This document shows, in pieces, positions 18,045 to 26,880 of a stretch of DNA of 64,000 bases. Under the pieces are notes generated by a model, which worked only from the letters and a program-made list of their open reading frames with translations, searched no databases and was not told the origin of the DNA. Source of the stretch: Chromatiales bacterium. GTDB lineage: Bacteria; Pseudomonadota; Gammaproteobacteria; JAGRGH01. The position numbers and the translations under genes were made by a program. The stretch spans positions 26,302 through 90,301 of the forward strand of contig JAGRGH010000017.1 in assembly GCA_020445605.1 (NCBI GenBank). Reading direction: 5' to 3'. The stretch's first letter is position 1. Each line of letters opens with the position of its first letter.

Positions 18045-18723
18045 ATGTGTGGCCGCTTCTACCTCGATACACCCCGCGAACGCCTGCGTGAGCAATTCGC
18101 TCTGAAGCAGATGCCGCTCCTGACTGCGCGTTTCAATATCGCCCCCTCGCAGGACATAGCGGCGATACGCGAAGGCGAGGTGGGTAAGCAACTGGTCATG
18201 CTGCACTGGGGCCTGATCCCCCACTGGGCCAAGGAGGAGAAGACGAAGTTCAGCATGATCAACGCGCGTGCCGAAACCGTGTCTACCAAGCTAGCCTACC
18301 GCGCGGCTTTCCGGCAGCGGCGGTGCCTGGTGCCCGCCAGCGGCTTTTTTCGAGTGGGAACGGACAGCCCGCGGTCGCCAGCCCTATGCGGTGCGGTTGA
18401 AGGATACGGATCTCTTCGCCTTTGCCGGCCTGTGGGAGTACTGGGAAGGCGAGCACGGCAAGACCATCGAATCCTGTACCATCGTCGTAACCGACGCCAA
18501 CGAACTGCTGCGGCCCATCCATGACCGGATGCCGGTGATTCTGGATCAAGACAATTATGACGCCTGGTTGGGTCACGAGACCGCGGACACTGAACATCTG
18601 CTCAGTTTGCTGCGTCCCTATCCGGCCAAGCAGATGACCTTGTACCCAGTCAGTAAGCGGGTGAACAGCCCGAAAGACGATGAATCCAAATGTATCGAGC
18701 CGGTGATTCTAGACAATGCGTGA
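18045..18723 (+). pseudogene. SOS-response-associated peptidase (SRAP/YedK/HMCES), one-base frameshift
   Basis: The protein begins MCGRFY, with the catalytic Cys2 of SRAP proteins that crosslink to abasic sites in single-stranded DNA. It continues through FNIAPSQ and MINARAETV to VPASGFF at about 18,345. There a run of six T appears where five would keep the frame. With five, the sequence reads SGFFEWERTARG and joins the second frame (YAVRLKDTDLFAFAGLWE) to the stop at 18723. The full protein would be about 225 aa, normal for the family. This is either a recent mutation or a homopolymer sequencing error. Confidence 0.85.
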
Positions 18724-18794
18724 AAAGCAATCTGACTCTTTGTCAAACAAGTGATCACCGGCTTTTATCGCAGCAGCGCGGCGCCATAGTAATT

Positions 18795-18935
18795 CGCTCT
18801 ACGGGATATAAGGACACCAAGGCCGGCGAGCGCGAAGTCCAGAAAGCACTGCGCAAGGCGATTTATGTAAAGTACAAGATCATGGATCAGGACTTGTTCG
18901 ACAAGGCATTTGGGTACATCCGACAGTACTACTGA
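18795..18935 (+). pseudogene. C-terminal remnant of a type I restriction subunit (HsdR)
   Basis: About 46 codons ending at 18935 read GYKDTKAGEREVQKALRKA and then VKYKIMDQDLFDKAFGYIRQYY. This matches the extreme C-terminus of EcoR124-type HsdR proteins as I know them. The rest of the gene, and hsdM and hsdS, are absent. It marks a lost restriction-modification locus in the defence island. Confidence 0.6.
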
Positions 18936-18981
18936 TTGGATACGGCCTGGAGCAGGGTCATATTATGGAAACCAATTTGCG

Positions 18982-21468
18982 TCAATCACCTCTCGCAAGG
19001 ATTGCTCGATAACCAGAAGGTGTCTTTATCAGCAAAACTGACGGTATCGCAATCTTCGCAGCAATCATCTCAGCCGTCTGATAATCGCGGGGTGATCCTC
19101 CTGTGTCCTGAAGGTGGCTGTGCCATGTCCCAACACAGTGTAAGACGTAGCCGGTCGGTTTGGCGTAATCTTCCACCATCTGCTTAACACCCTGCGTACC
19201 GAGTACGAACGTTGCTGCAGAGCGTTGTGAATCAGCAGGAGCGGGCAGGACATTGGTGATGACTATCGTCTTTCTGATTTCTGAGGCAGATCCCAGTATG
19301 ATGCCACCCGTTTCAACTGCCTGATATTCCCCGCATTCCTCAATAATCAGCTGGTGAGCGCGTGGTGAAATCCGGATCTGCCCGGTCGAATCGTTTTCCG
19401 CCTGTACGCTGTGATACGGGGCTATATCATCGGTTGTCCAGGTCAGCCCGAGCCCATCATCATCCAGCTTGCCGATAAGCACTTGGCCGGATTCGGGTAA
19501 TTGCCGCTTCCGCATTTCCAATAGCTTGCGAGCCATGGATGCGGAGAACAGAGAAATATCGGCATCGGGCATTATCATTGTTGTGGATGAACAACCCTGC
19601 CCAATTTCCTGGCGCTCCAGATCCCCATTGTTACCGAAAAAACGTTCGCGGAGTGTTTCATCTGACCGAATTATCTCGTAGGCCTCAAGGATTAGATCCG
19701 ACGTGTTCGGATTCCTGTCGGGCCCTTCGATCGTCATCAGGCCCACTGAGCCCTCGGCGAATAATGACGTTTCGAGTACGCGTGCGGGCATGGTTTCCGT
19801 GGGGAGTACGGCCAGTGTGTCACGCACCGCGAGAGATGCGGTGGAATTAACCACGGCCCACGTCTTTTTGGGTATGACTTTCCACAACCGCTTCTTGTCA
19901 GCACCGAGTGAAACTGCATCGATATTTACGGCATCGGCGGATTGTCCCAGACCACTGATAGCGCCAGATAATGCACCAGCTTTCCGGTTCATCCACGAGA
20001 TATCGAAACGTTCTTTGACGGGTATAAGTGCATGACGGGCGGTATTATGCGGCGACAAGGTTCGGTTATCTGCAACTATCGAGGGAGCCAGGCCGGCGCG
20101 AGCCATATGAAGGGCTATCTTCAACCCCAGGCTGCCGCAACCAAGGTGCACGAGCATACGGTCATCAGGTATGTTAATGCCCGACACATCCCGCAGGAGC
20201 TGTGGCGAGATTGCATGTCGCAATGCAACAGGATGAACAGGAAAAGTAGCATAGTCGTCAGTAAACATCGGCGCCAGCGTCTCGAGCAGGTAGGGGATGA
20301 GTTCCAGATCGCTGCTGGAACCGATTAAATGTGTCGGCCGTCTCGCGCAGAGGATGATAAGAATGGGAATGCGTTGAGTAACACCCTGAACGTTTTCAGT
20401 TATCTGATGCAAGTGGGAGAGGGTATCTTCAAGTTCTTTCCCGCATCCATATTCATAGGCCTGTTGTATCAGTGTTGATACGTTGGTAACCGTTTCTGGC
20501 ACATAATGGTCGTATATAAACGGCGTGCCTGACGGCAATCTGCCTGGCGTTGCAAATATGGCGATGGAATCTCCGTATTGGAAGACCTTCGAGGACGTTG
20601 ATGGAACACGTAATGCTCCGAGGTAATCCCAGTTAACCGGCACAGGATCTGATTGCACTGAACCATAGAAGGAATACCCTTTCTCGGACCTTTGTGACTC
20701 AACAGTCGGAATGTACTTGACGTACTCGACAGGGAGGAATCTGAACGCGGGGCGTTTCCCAACAAGTTGTCGCAATGAGCTGTGTTCCACAACAGCATAG
20801 TCATCAATGCTGTCACGGCGGACAGGTTCCCAGCCCTGCTCCTGATCGATCAGTTCGTCTTTTGCCGCTCGTTCCAGCCAGTAGACCAGTTGATTGACGA
20901 TGGCGCCAATATCCTGTCTGTGAAGCAACTCACGCGGGTCACCTTCAAAGTAACATGGTTCAACTGGGTCCTCTGGGTTGCCCGGCTGGATATGGGGGAG
21001 GGAGCGGTTGAAATCGGTACGGAGATATATCCGTGGCGGGTTGGCCGGATAGTCTGCCGGGAACTGGAAGAAGACAGGCTCAACAAGCCGGACCCCGGTC
21101 GGGCTCTTGCCGGCAGCTCGCCATACGATGGGCAGGTTCGTCCTGATAGATGCAGAAGCCAAGCAGATGCCATCGGGGCTAATTTTGACAGGCCCGATGG
21201 CATCTACATGCGGGTGTTTGCCAATCTGGTTCAGCGCATGTTGGATTGCCCAGGGAGGCGTATTTCCAGAATTACCCGGATTAGCCATGCGGCAGGGGGT
21301 CGCCACCAACCGCGCCGTTGGAGATATGGCTGGGGCTGCGAGTGCAGCACTTTTCAGCGCCAAGCTATTCCGACCGACTTCATACTCCATGGGGGCTGGT
21401 TTTCCCTCGGAAGGGTATTCCGCAGCCGTTTCTTCGAGCATATCCCAGTGTTGATTTTGACCTTGCAT
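18982..21468 (-). CDS. E2-E1-JAB ubiquitin-system fusion protein
   Basis: This 828-aa single chain has three domains. Residues about 75-210 are E2-like (FPADYPANPPRIYL, then PCYFEG with candidate catalytic Cys172). Residues about 430-660 are E1/ThiF-like: nucleotide loop GCGSLG at 443-448, DN at 467-468, and candidate catalytic Cys626 in GQGCSST. Residues about 695-828 are a JAB/JAMM peptidase with E719, WHSH (H783, H785) and D795. E1, E2 and JAB partners occur in antiphage operons (CBASS Cap2/Cap3, Bil). No ubiquitin-like or nucleotidyltransferase gene is adjacent. Start choice is uncertain, with no clear ribosome site. Its promoter region is shared with the divergent tetR. Confidence 0.8.
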   Translation of the reverse strand: MQGQNQHWDMLEETAAEYPSEGKPAPMEYEVGRNSLALKSAALAAPAISPTARLVATPCRMANPGNSGNTPPWAIQHALNQIGKHPHVDAIGPVKISPDGICLASASIRTNLPIVWRAAGKSPTGVRLVEPVFFQFPADYPANPPRIYLRTDFNRSLPHIQPGNPEDPVEPCYFEGDPRELLHRQDIGAIVNQLVYWLERAAKDELIDQEQGWEPVRRDSIDDYAVVEHSSLRQLVGKRPAFRFLPVEYVKYIPTVESQRSEKGYSFYGSVQSDPVPVNWDYLGALRVPSTSSKVFQYGDSIAIFATPGRLPSGTPFIYDHYVPETVTNVSTLIQQAYEYGCGKELEDTLSHLHQITENVQGVTQRIPILIILCARRPTHLIGSSSDLELIPYLLETLAPMFTDDYATFPVHPVALRHAISPQLLRDVSGINIPDDRMLVHLGCGSLGLKIALHMARAGLAPSIVADNRTLSPHNTARHALIPVKERFDISWMNRKAGALSGAISGLGQSADAVNIDAVSLGADKKRLWKVIPKKTWAVVNSTASLAVRDTLAVLPTETMPARVLETSLFAEGSVGLMTIEGPDRNPNTSDLILEAYEIIRSDETLRERFFGNNGDLERQEIGQGCSSTTMIMPDADISLFSASMARKLLEMRKRQLPESGQVLIGKLDDDGLGLTWTTDDIAPYHSVQAENDSTGQIRISPRAHQLIIEECGEYQAVETGGIILGSASEIRKTIVITNVLPAPADSQRSAATFVLGTQGVKQMVEDYAKPTGYVLHCVGTWHSHLQDTGGSPRDYQTAEMIAAKIAIPSVLLIKTPSGYRAILARGD

Positions 21469-21497
21469 GTCGTTGAAGCGGTTGCTAGCATCAATTC

Positions 21498-21519
21498 ACT
21501 GACCGTCCGGTCGGTCAGT
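21498..21519. promoter_or_regulatory. TetR-type operator between divergent genes
   Basis: A 22-bp near-perfect palindrome (half sites ACTGACCGTCC and GGTCGGTCAGT, 10 of 11 matched) lies 37 bp before tetR and 29 bp before the E2-E1-JAB start. This is the typical operator form of TetR repressors of efflux operons. It could control both directions. Confidence 0.75.
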
Positions 21520-21556
21520 CTGATTAGCCTAAATCGCGCGGGCAGGGGGAAAACGA

Positions 21557-22216
21557 ATGGCACAAGCCAGTCAGAAATCGACGCCTGTTCACACCCTGAG
21601 TGAGGGCGCACTCGCCATTCTTGGTGTGGCCAAACAGCTGTTTGCGGATAAGGGGTTTGATGCGGTTTCCATGAATGAAATCGCCCGCCAGGCGCGGGTG
21701 AGCAAGGCCAATGTGTTTCATCACTTCGGATCCAAGGAAGCGCTTTACCTTGCGGTGTTGAAAGCAGCTTGCGAAGAGACGGTTGGCAGTCTGGCCGATA
21801 CACAGGCCGGCGGCCCATCCGCTGCGGTCGATAATCTCTGGAATTTTTTTGCTTCACATCTGGCGGCAATGTTGAAGAACCCGGATTCTGTGCGGCTCAT
21901 TCTGCGCGAAATAGCGGAAAGTGAGGAAAGCCGGGAACAGGCGCTGGCAAGTCAGGTATTCGCCGATTACTTCACCCGCCTAGTGAGCATGGTGACTGAC
22001 GGGCAGGCACAGGGACTCTTGCGCGCGGATTTCGATCCGGCATTGCTGGCGTTTTTAATGTTGGGCGCGAACGTGTTTTTCTTTGAAAACCGATCAGTAA
22101 CAGCGCACCTGGCCGAGGGTGGCTTTGCCAGAACGCCGGCCCGTTACAGCAGCGCTGTGTTTGACCTTCTGTTGCGGGGTGCGTTATCCGATGTGAAGGG
22201 ACAGAAAAACCAATAA
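21557..22216 (+). CDS. TetR/AcrR-family repressor of the RND operon
   Basis: This 219-aa protein has an N-terminal TetR HTH (residues about 20-65: LFADKGFDAVSMNEIARQA, then SKANVFHHFGSKEALY). The variable C-terminal half would bind the inducer. GGGGGA lies 7 nt before the ATG. It is the first gene of the tetR-adaptor-pump operon and very likely binds the palindrome at 21498-21519, giving autoregulation. The inducing compound is unknown. Confidence 0.9.
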   Translation: MAQASQKSTPVHTLSEGALAILGVAKQLFADKGFDAVSMNEIARQARVSKANVFHHFGSKEALYLAVLKAACEETVGSLADTQAGGPSAAVDNLWNFFASHLAAMLKNPDSVRLILREIAESEESREQALASQVFADYFTRLVSMVTDGQAQGLLRADFDPALLAFLMLGANVFFFENRSVTAHLAEGGFARTPARYSSAVFDLLLRGALSDVKGQKNQ

Positions 22217-22242
22217 TGAGATTGAACCGCCGAGGATTCGCA

Positions 22243-23325
22243 ATGAATAAAGCAACACTCACCGGACTGTTACTCTGCACCCTGTTGATGACTTCAACGT
22301 CAGGAAAAACGGAACAGCCAGAGGACAAACAGGAACCGATTGTCCGCATGGTGCCGGTCACTGTGACGGTAGCCGAGTCTCGCGATGTTGAGGTATGGGA
22401 ACCCTCCGTCGGCCAGTTGGAAGCCAAGGTTGCGCCACTCATTGCCGCTGAGGTGGCCGGTCGACTGACGGCGGTCAATGTCGATGTGGGAGATCGGATT
22501 GTGCAAGGGCAGGTGCTGGCCGAGATCGACCCGGAAGCTTTTCAACTCGCGAAGGACATGGCCGAGGCTGACATCGAGCGTCTGCAGGCCCTGATCCGTG
22601 CACAACGTCTGGGTGTGCAGCGCTATCGTGCACTGGTTCAGAAAAAGTCGGCAAATCAGTCCGCGCTGGATGATGCGGAAGCACAGTTCGGTGCCTTGCA
22701 GGCCGAACTTACCGGGGCCAGGGTGCGTCTGCAACAGGCTGAGCGCGACATCAGGAAAACCAGGGTCCTGAGTCCGATTAAAGGGCGTGTCGATGATACT
22801 CAGGTTTCTGTAGGAGACTATGTAAAAGTTGCTTCGCCGTTGATGCGTATCGGCAACCTTGACTGGCTCAAGGCGCGCTTACCCTATCCCGAAACCCTGT
22901 TGTCACAATTACACGCCGGCTTGCCAGTCAGGTTGAGCAGTCCATCGGCCCCGGATGTCAGCGTCGAAACCACAATCAGTGAGGTACGCCCCTCTATCAC
23001 CGTTGGCAGCCGTTCGGCCCAGATTATTGTGAATGTCGAGAATCCGGGGCCCTGGGAACCCGGTGCGAGTGTGACTGGTGCGGTGAGGGTAGCGCGGCAC
23101 GAGAACGCGGTCATGGTATCCGAGGTCAGCGTCGTGCGTCGGCCCGCAGGCACCGTGGTTTACGTTATCAAGGACGGCAGGGCGGTGCAGCGGGTAGTGA
23201 GCACCGGCTTGCGGCAGGCCGGGCAGGTTGAGATTCTTGAGGGTCTTGCCGCTGGTGAGCGAGTCGTCGCGGATGGTGCGGGTTTTCTGACCGATGGCGC
23301 GCTGATTGAGGTCAAAGACGAATGA
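22243..23325 (+). CDS. RND efflux periplasmic adaptor (membrane fusion protein)
   Basis: This protein of 360 aa has a signal peptide (MNKATLTGLLLCTLLM), then the lipoyl-like half motifs (AEVAGRLTAVNVDVGDRIVQ and later SPIKGRVDDTQVSVGDYV) flanking an alpha-helical hairpin. It bridges the inner-membrane pump to an outer-membrane channel. I prefer the ATG at 22243 (GAGG at 7 nt, good signal peptide) over the ATG at 22216 that overlaps the tetR stop but has no close ribosome site. It ends overlapping the pump gene by ATGA. Confidence 0.92.
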   Translation: MNKATLTGLLLCTLLMTSTSGKTEQPEDKQEPIVRMVPVTVTVAESRDVEVWEPSVGQLEAKVAPLIAAEVAGRLTAVNVDVGDRIVQGQVLAEIDPEAFQLAKDMAEADIERLQALIRAQRLGVQRYRALVQKKSANQSALDDAEAQFGALQAELTGARVRLQQAERDIRKTRVLSPIKGRVDDTQVSVGDYVKVASPLMRIGNLDWLKARLPYPETLLSQLHAGLPVRLSSPSAPDVSVETTISEVRPSITVGSRSAQIIVNVENPGPWEPGASVTGAVRVARHENAVMVSEVSVVRRPAGTVVYVIKDGRAVQRVVSTGLRQAGQVEILEGLAAGERVVADGAGFLTDGALIEVKDE

Positions 23326-26300
23326 CACTGCCAGAGATTTCCATCAACCGACATGTGCTGGCGTGGATGCTCAGTGCCGTGCTGGTTCTGTTCGGACTGG
23401 TCAGCTTCGATCGTATCGGCGTTGACCGTTACCCCTATATCGATTTCCCGATGATCTCGGTGACCACGACCTTGCCCGGTGCCAATCCTGAGATCATCGA
23501 TGCCAGTATCACCAACCTGATCGAGACAGCGGTCAACAGTGTTCCGGGGATCGAGCACGTGCAGTCCGACTCATCGCCTGGCGCCTCGGTAGTGCGTATT
23601 ACCTTCAATCTGACCAAGGACGTCGACGTGGCTTTCAACGAGGTGCAGGCCAAGGTCAACCAGGCGTTGCGGGATCTGCCCGACGATGCCGATCCGCCAG
23701 TGGTAGCCAAGGTCGAATTCGGCGCCATTCCTATCATGTGGATCACGCTGCAAGGCGACCGCACGCTTCAGCAGCTCAATCAATACACGCGTACGGTGAT
23801 CAAGAAACGGCTGGAGAATATCGACGGTGTAGGCGAGGTACGTCTCGGTGGCAAGCGCGAGCGCACCATTCGTGTCAATCTCGATGTGGATCGGATGAAC
23901 GCCTTTGGCGTCACTACCCAGGATCTGATTCGTGCCTTCCAGGGCGAGCACTTCCAGATGCCGGGTGGATTCCTGGTGGGTGATACCAGTGAATACCTGA
24001 TCAAGCTCGATCTGGAGTTCCATCAGCCTGCGGATCTGGAACACTTGATCGTCGCTTATCGTGAGGGTGCGCCGATTCGCATCAGCGATATTGCGCAGGT
24101 GGTAGACGGTCTGGAGGACAACCGGCGGCTGGCCCGTTTCAATGACGAGACCGCCGTGGGTCTGGGTATTGTCAAGGTGACCGGCGCCAACGCGGTAGCT
24201 ATTATCGAGGCGGTAGAGCAGCGCCTGAATGAAGAGATCATTCCGCAGTTGCCGCCAGGTATGAAAATCGCTATTGCCTCCAACGATGCCGATCTGATCA
24301 ATGAATTGGTTTTTGCATTGGAGGAGCACCTGGTACTGGGCACATTGCTGACTGCCCTGGTCGTCTGGCTGTTCCTCAAGAGTTTGCGCGCCACCGCCAT
24401 CATCGCCCTGGCCATACCGGTGTCATTGCTGGGCGCGGTGGCGGTGATGTACTTCTTTGGTTACACCTTCGATACCATGACGCTGCTGGGTTTGCTGCTG
24501 CTGATTGGTATCGTGGTGGACGATGCCATCGTGGTGTTGGAGAACATCTACCGGCATCGCGAAGAAGGTGGCCTCGATGCAAAAACCGCCGCCCTGCACG
24601 GCACCAATCAGGTGGTTTTTGCGGTCATAGCGGCCAGCTTGACCCTGGTATCCATCTTCGCGCCGGTTATTTTCATGCAGGGCGTCATCGGCAGTTTCTT
24701 CCGTTCCTTCGCGGTGGTGGTAACGTTCGGGGTGCTGGTCTCCCTGTTTGTTTCAGTTACGCTGACGCCGATGCTCTGTTCCCGTTACCTCAACGTAGCG
24801 AAGAAGCATGGCCAGCTCTATCGATTCCTCGAAGAAGGTTTTCGTGCCCTGGAACGGGCCTACCGCCGGATGCTGCACGGCGCCTTGCGTTTTCGCTGGC
24901 TGGTGGTGCTGTTAACCATCGTGGCAGTCTATCCCAGCGGTTTTTTTATGGGCGAACTCGGCAAGGGTTTTCTGCCGGAGGAAGACGAAGGACGTTTTCT
25001 GATCAGCTTCAAGACACCCCTGGGTTCCACGTTGGCGTATACCGACGGCCGTCTGGCTGAAGTTGAAAAACGACTGCGCCAGCATGAAGGGATTGCCAGC
25101 TGGTTCTCGACCATCGGCACCGGTGAAACCGGACAATCCAGCCGCGGTGAGATCTTCATCCGTCTGCAACCGCGCGAACAACGCAATCTGCACATGTACC
25201 GGATTATCGACCAGTTGCGCGATGACCTGGCGGAAATTCCCGGCATCAAGGCCTTTCCTTCCCCGATCCCACCTTTGGGCGGGCAGCGTGGCGAACCCCT
25301 GCAGTTCGTACTGCTGGGACCCGATGTCGCCAGCGTCGCTGGATGGAGCCACAAGCTGCAGCAACGGCTCAACAGCATGCCGGAATTGGGGAGCGTGGAT
25401 CTCGATCTGCAACTGGAACTGCCGCAACTGACCCTGCAGATTGATCGCACCCGCGCCCAGGACATCGGTTTGTCCGCGCAGGAAATCGCGCTGGCGGTGA
25501 ACGTGTTGGCTGGTGGTCTGGATGTGGCCAAGTACAACGATTTGCCCGGCGATGGCGAACGTTACGACGTGCGTCTGAAAGCCATCGAGGGCAGCTTCAA
25601 GACACCGGATGAGCTGCATCGCATCTACCTGCGCGGGCGCGACGGCAAGTTAGTACGTCTGGACACGGTGGCAAGTCTCAAGGAGGACATCGGCCCGGCC
25701 GTGGTGACCCGCTTCGACCTGAGGTATTCGGGCAATTTCTTTGCCACGCCCACCATCTCCGAGGGCGAAGCAGCCGAACTGGTCAAACAGGTTGCTATGG
25801 AGCTGCTGCCATCCGGATACGAGATCAAGATGATCGGCCGCGCGGAGGAATTCGAGAAGACCGCCAAGTACATGCTGTTTGCCTTCGTCTCCGCCATCGT
25901 ACTGGTCTATATGGTGTTGGCCAGCCAGTTCGACTCATTCATCCAGCCCTTCGTCATTATGGTGGCCCAGCCGCTGGCCATCGTCGGTGGTGTAGCCGGG
26001 CTGTGGCTGGCGGACATGAGTCTCAATATATTCTCGATGATGGGGCTGGTGTTGCTGATGGGGCTGGTCGCAAAAAATTCCATCCTGTTGATCGACCTGA
26101 CCAACCAGCTGCGTGCAGAGGGCAAAGAAATCAGGGAGGCGCTACTGGAGGCGTGTCCGCTACGTCTTCGCCCGGTCCTCATGACCTCGCTGACGGTTAT
26201 CATCGTTATGCTACCGGCAGCACTGGGTTTCGGGGCCGGCGCCGACACCAATGGTCCATTGGCAGTGGCGGTGATCGGCGGCATGGTCAGTTCCACGCTG

Positions 26301-26408
26301 TTGACTTTGGTCGTAGTGCCCGCTGTCTATTCGCTGGTTGAGAATGGTTTAAAACACCTGCATGGCTGGTTGCACCGACGGGCTGTTTCAGCGACACCTT
26401 CTGAGTAG
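23322..26408 (+). CDS. RND multidrug-type efflux pump permease
   Basis: This 1028-aa inner-membrane transporter of the HAE1/AcrB group has 12 predicted membrane helices in two halves and two large periplasmic loops. The central segment GIVVDDAIVVLENIYRH contains the Asp pair typical of proton-relay helix 4. It would export organic compounds using the proton gradient together with the adaptor upstream. Heavy-metal CusA-type pumps are also about 1,030 aa, but the sequence looks HAE1-like. Confidence 0.92.
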   Translation: MTLPEISINRHVLAWMLSAVLVLFGLVSFDRIGVDRYPYIDFPMISVTTTLPGANPEIIDASITNLIETAVNSVPGIEHVQSDSSPGASVVRITFNLTKDVDVAFNEVQAKVNQALRDLPDDADPPVVAKVEFGAIPIMWITLQGDRTLQQLNQYTRTVIKKRLENIDGVGEVRLGGKRERTIRVNLDVDRMNAFGVTTQDLIRAFQGEHFQMPGGFLVGDTSEYLIKLDLEFHQPADLEHLIVAYREGAPIRISDIAQVVDGLEDNRRLARFNDETAVGLGIVKVTGANAVAIIEAVEQRLNEEIIPQLPPGMKIAIASNDADLINELVFALEEHLVLGTLLTALVVWLFLKSLRATAIIALAIPVSLLGAVAVMYFFGYTFDTMTLLGLLLLIGIVVDDAIVVLENIYRHREEGGLDAKTAALHGTNQVVFAVIAASLTLVSIFAPVIFMQGVIGSFFRSFAVVVTFGVLVSLFVSVTLTPMLCSRYLNVAKKHGQLYRFLEEGFRALERAYRRMLHGALRFRWLVVLLTIVAVYPSGFFMGELGKGFLPEEDEGRFLISFKTPLGSTLAYTDGRLAEVEKRLRQHEGIASWFSTIGTGETGQSSRGEIFIRLQPREQRNLHMYRIIDQLRDDLAEIPGIKAFPSPIPPLGGQRGEPLQFVLLGPDVASVAGWSHKLQQRLNSMPELGSVDLDLQLELPQLTLQIDRTRAQDIGLSAQEIALAVNVLAGGLDVAKYNDLPGDGERYDVRLKAIEGSFKTPDELHRIYLRGRDGKLVRLDTVASLKEDIGPAVVTRFDLRYSGNFFATPTISEGEAAELVKQVAMELLPSGYEIKMIGRAEEFEKTAKYMLFAFVSAIVLVYMVLASQFDSFIQPFVIMVAQPLAIVGGVAGLWLADMSLNIFSMMGLVLLMGLVAKNSILLIDLTNQLRAEGKEIREALLEACPLRLRPVLMTSLTVIIVMLPAALGFGAGADTNGPLAVAVIGGMVSSTLLTLVVVPAVYSLVENGLKHLHGWLHRRAVSATPSE

Positions 26409-26421
26409 AGTAACAGGGTTG

Positions 26422-26622
26422 ATGAAGAATAGCGGTTACTGTTATTTGTTGGCATGTTTCCTGTTTGCGCCGATGACGAATGCTTTCGCGGAAACCCTGC
26501 AGCACGCCTGGAAGGCCGCTCTGGCGGCGGATCACGGTCTCAAGGCCGTACAGGGAAACACAGCTGCCGCCGCGCAGCAGCTCCCGCTGATCGCCATGGA
26601 GAGCGGAAGCGAGGGCGATTAG
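26422..26622 (+). pseudogene. TolC-like outer-membrane efflux channel, truncated
   Basis: The first ~55 codons encode a signal peptide (MKNSGYCYLLACFLFAPM, ending NAFA) and the first helix of an outer-membrane efflux protein (LQHAWKAALAADHGLKAVQG). The frame then enters the repeat element at about 26,586 and stops at 26622. No TolC-like sequence resumes after the element, so the remaining ~400 codons have been lost. The pump upstream must use another channel or be non-functional. Confidence 0.75.
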
Positions 26623-26880
26623 TCCCCAATAGGCAACGCCGTCTGCATATTCGCAGTTATGAGCGAGAGCGAGTTACGGAGAAGATGCAGCAGCGGCTGT
26701 AGTTGCCGTAGAGGCATTGTGGTAGCCATGACGGAGTGTGACGAGCGAATTTATGAGCAATGTCATACGTAGTCGTGGCGGACGCAGGCCGGTCGGGGCA
26801 AAAAGAATTAATCGTCGCGTTGGCGAGTCGATTTTTGACAGGGAGGTCAAAAATCTTTATCGAGATAGCGACTCGCTTGA
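26586..26880 (+). repeat. Structured-RNA-like insertion element, copy B
   Basis: This is the second copy of the element in the Argonaute gene, in the same + orientation. It shows the 5' stem ATCGCC/GGCGAT (26590-26595 with 26614-26619), box AGTCCCCAATAGGC (26621-26634), CGCAGGCCGG then TCGGGGC (26784-26799), and a 3' module. In that module GCGAGTCG (26823-26830) pairs perfectly with CGACTCGC (26869-26876), enclosing hairpin ATTTTTGAC/GTCAAAAAT (26831-26854). Stem sequences differ from copy A while pairing is kept, which argues for an RNA structure. Confidence 0.6.
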
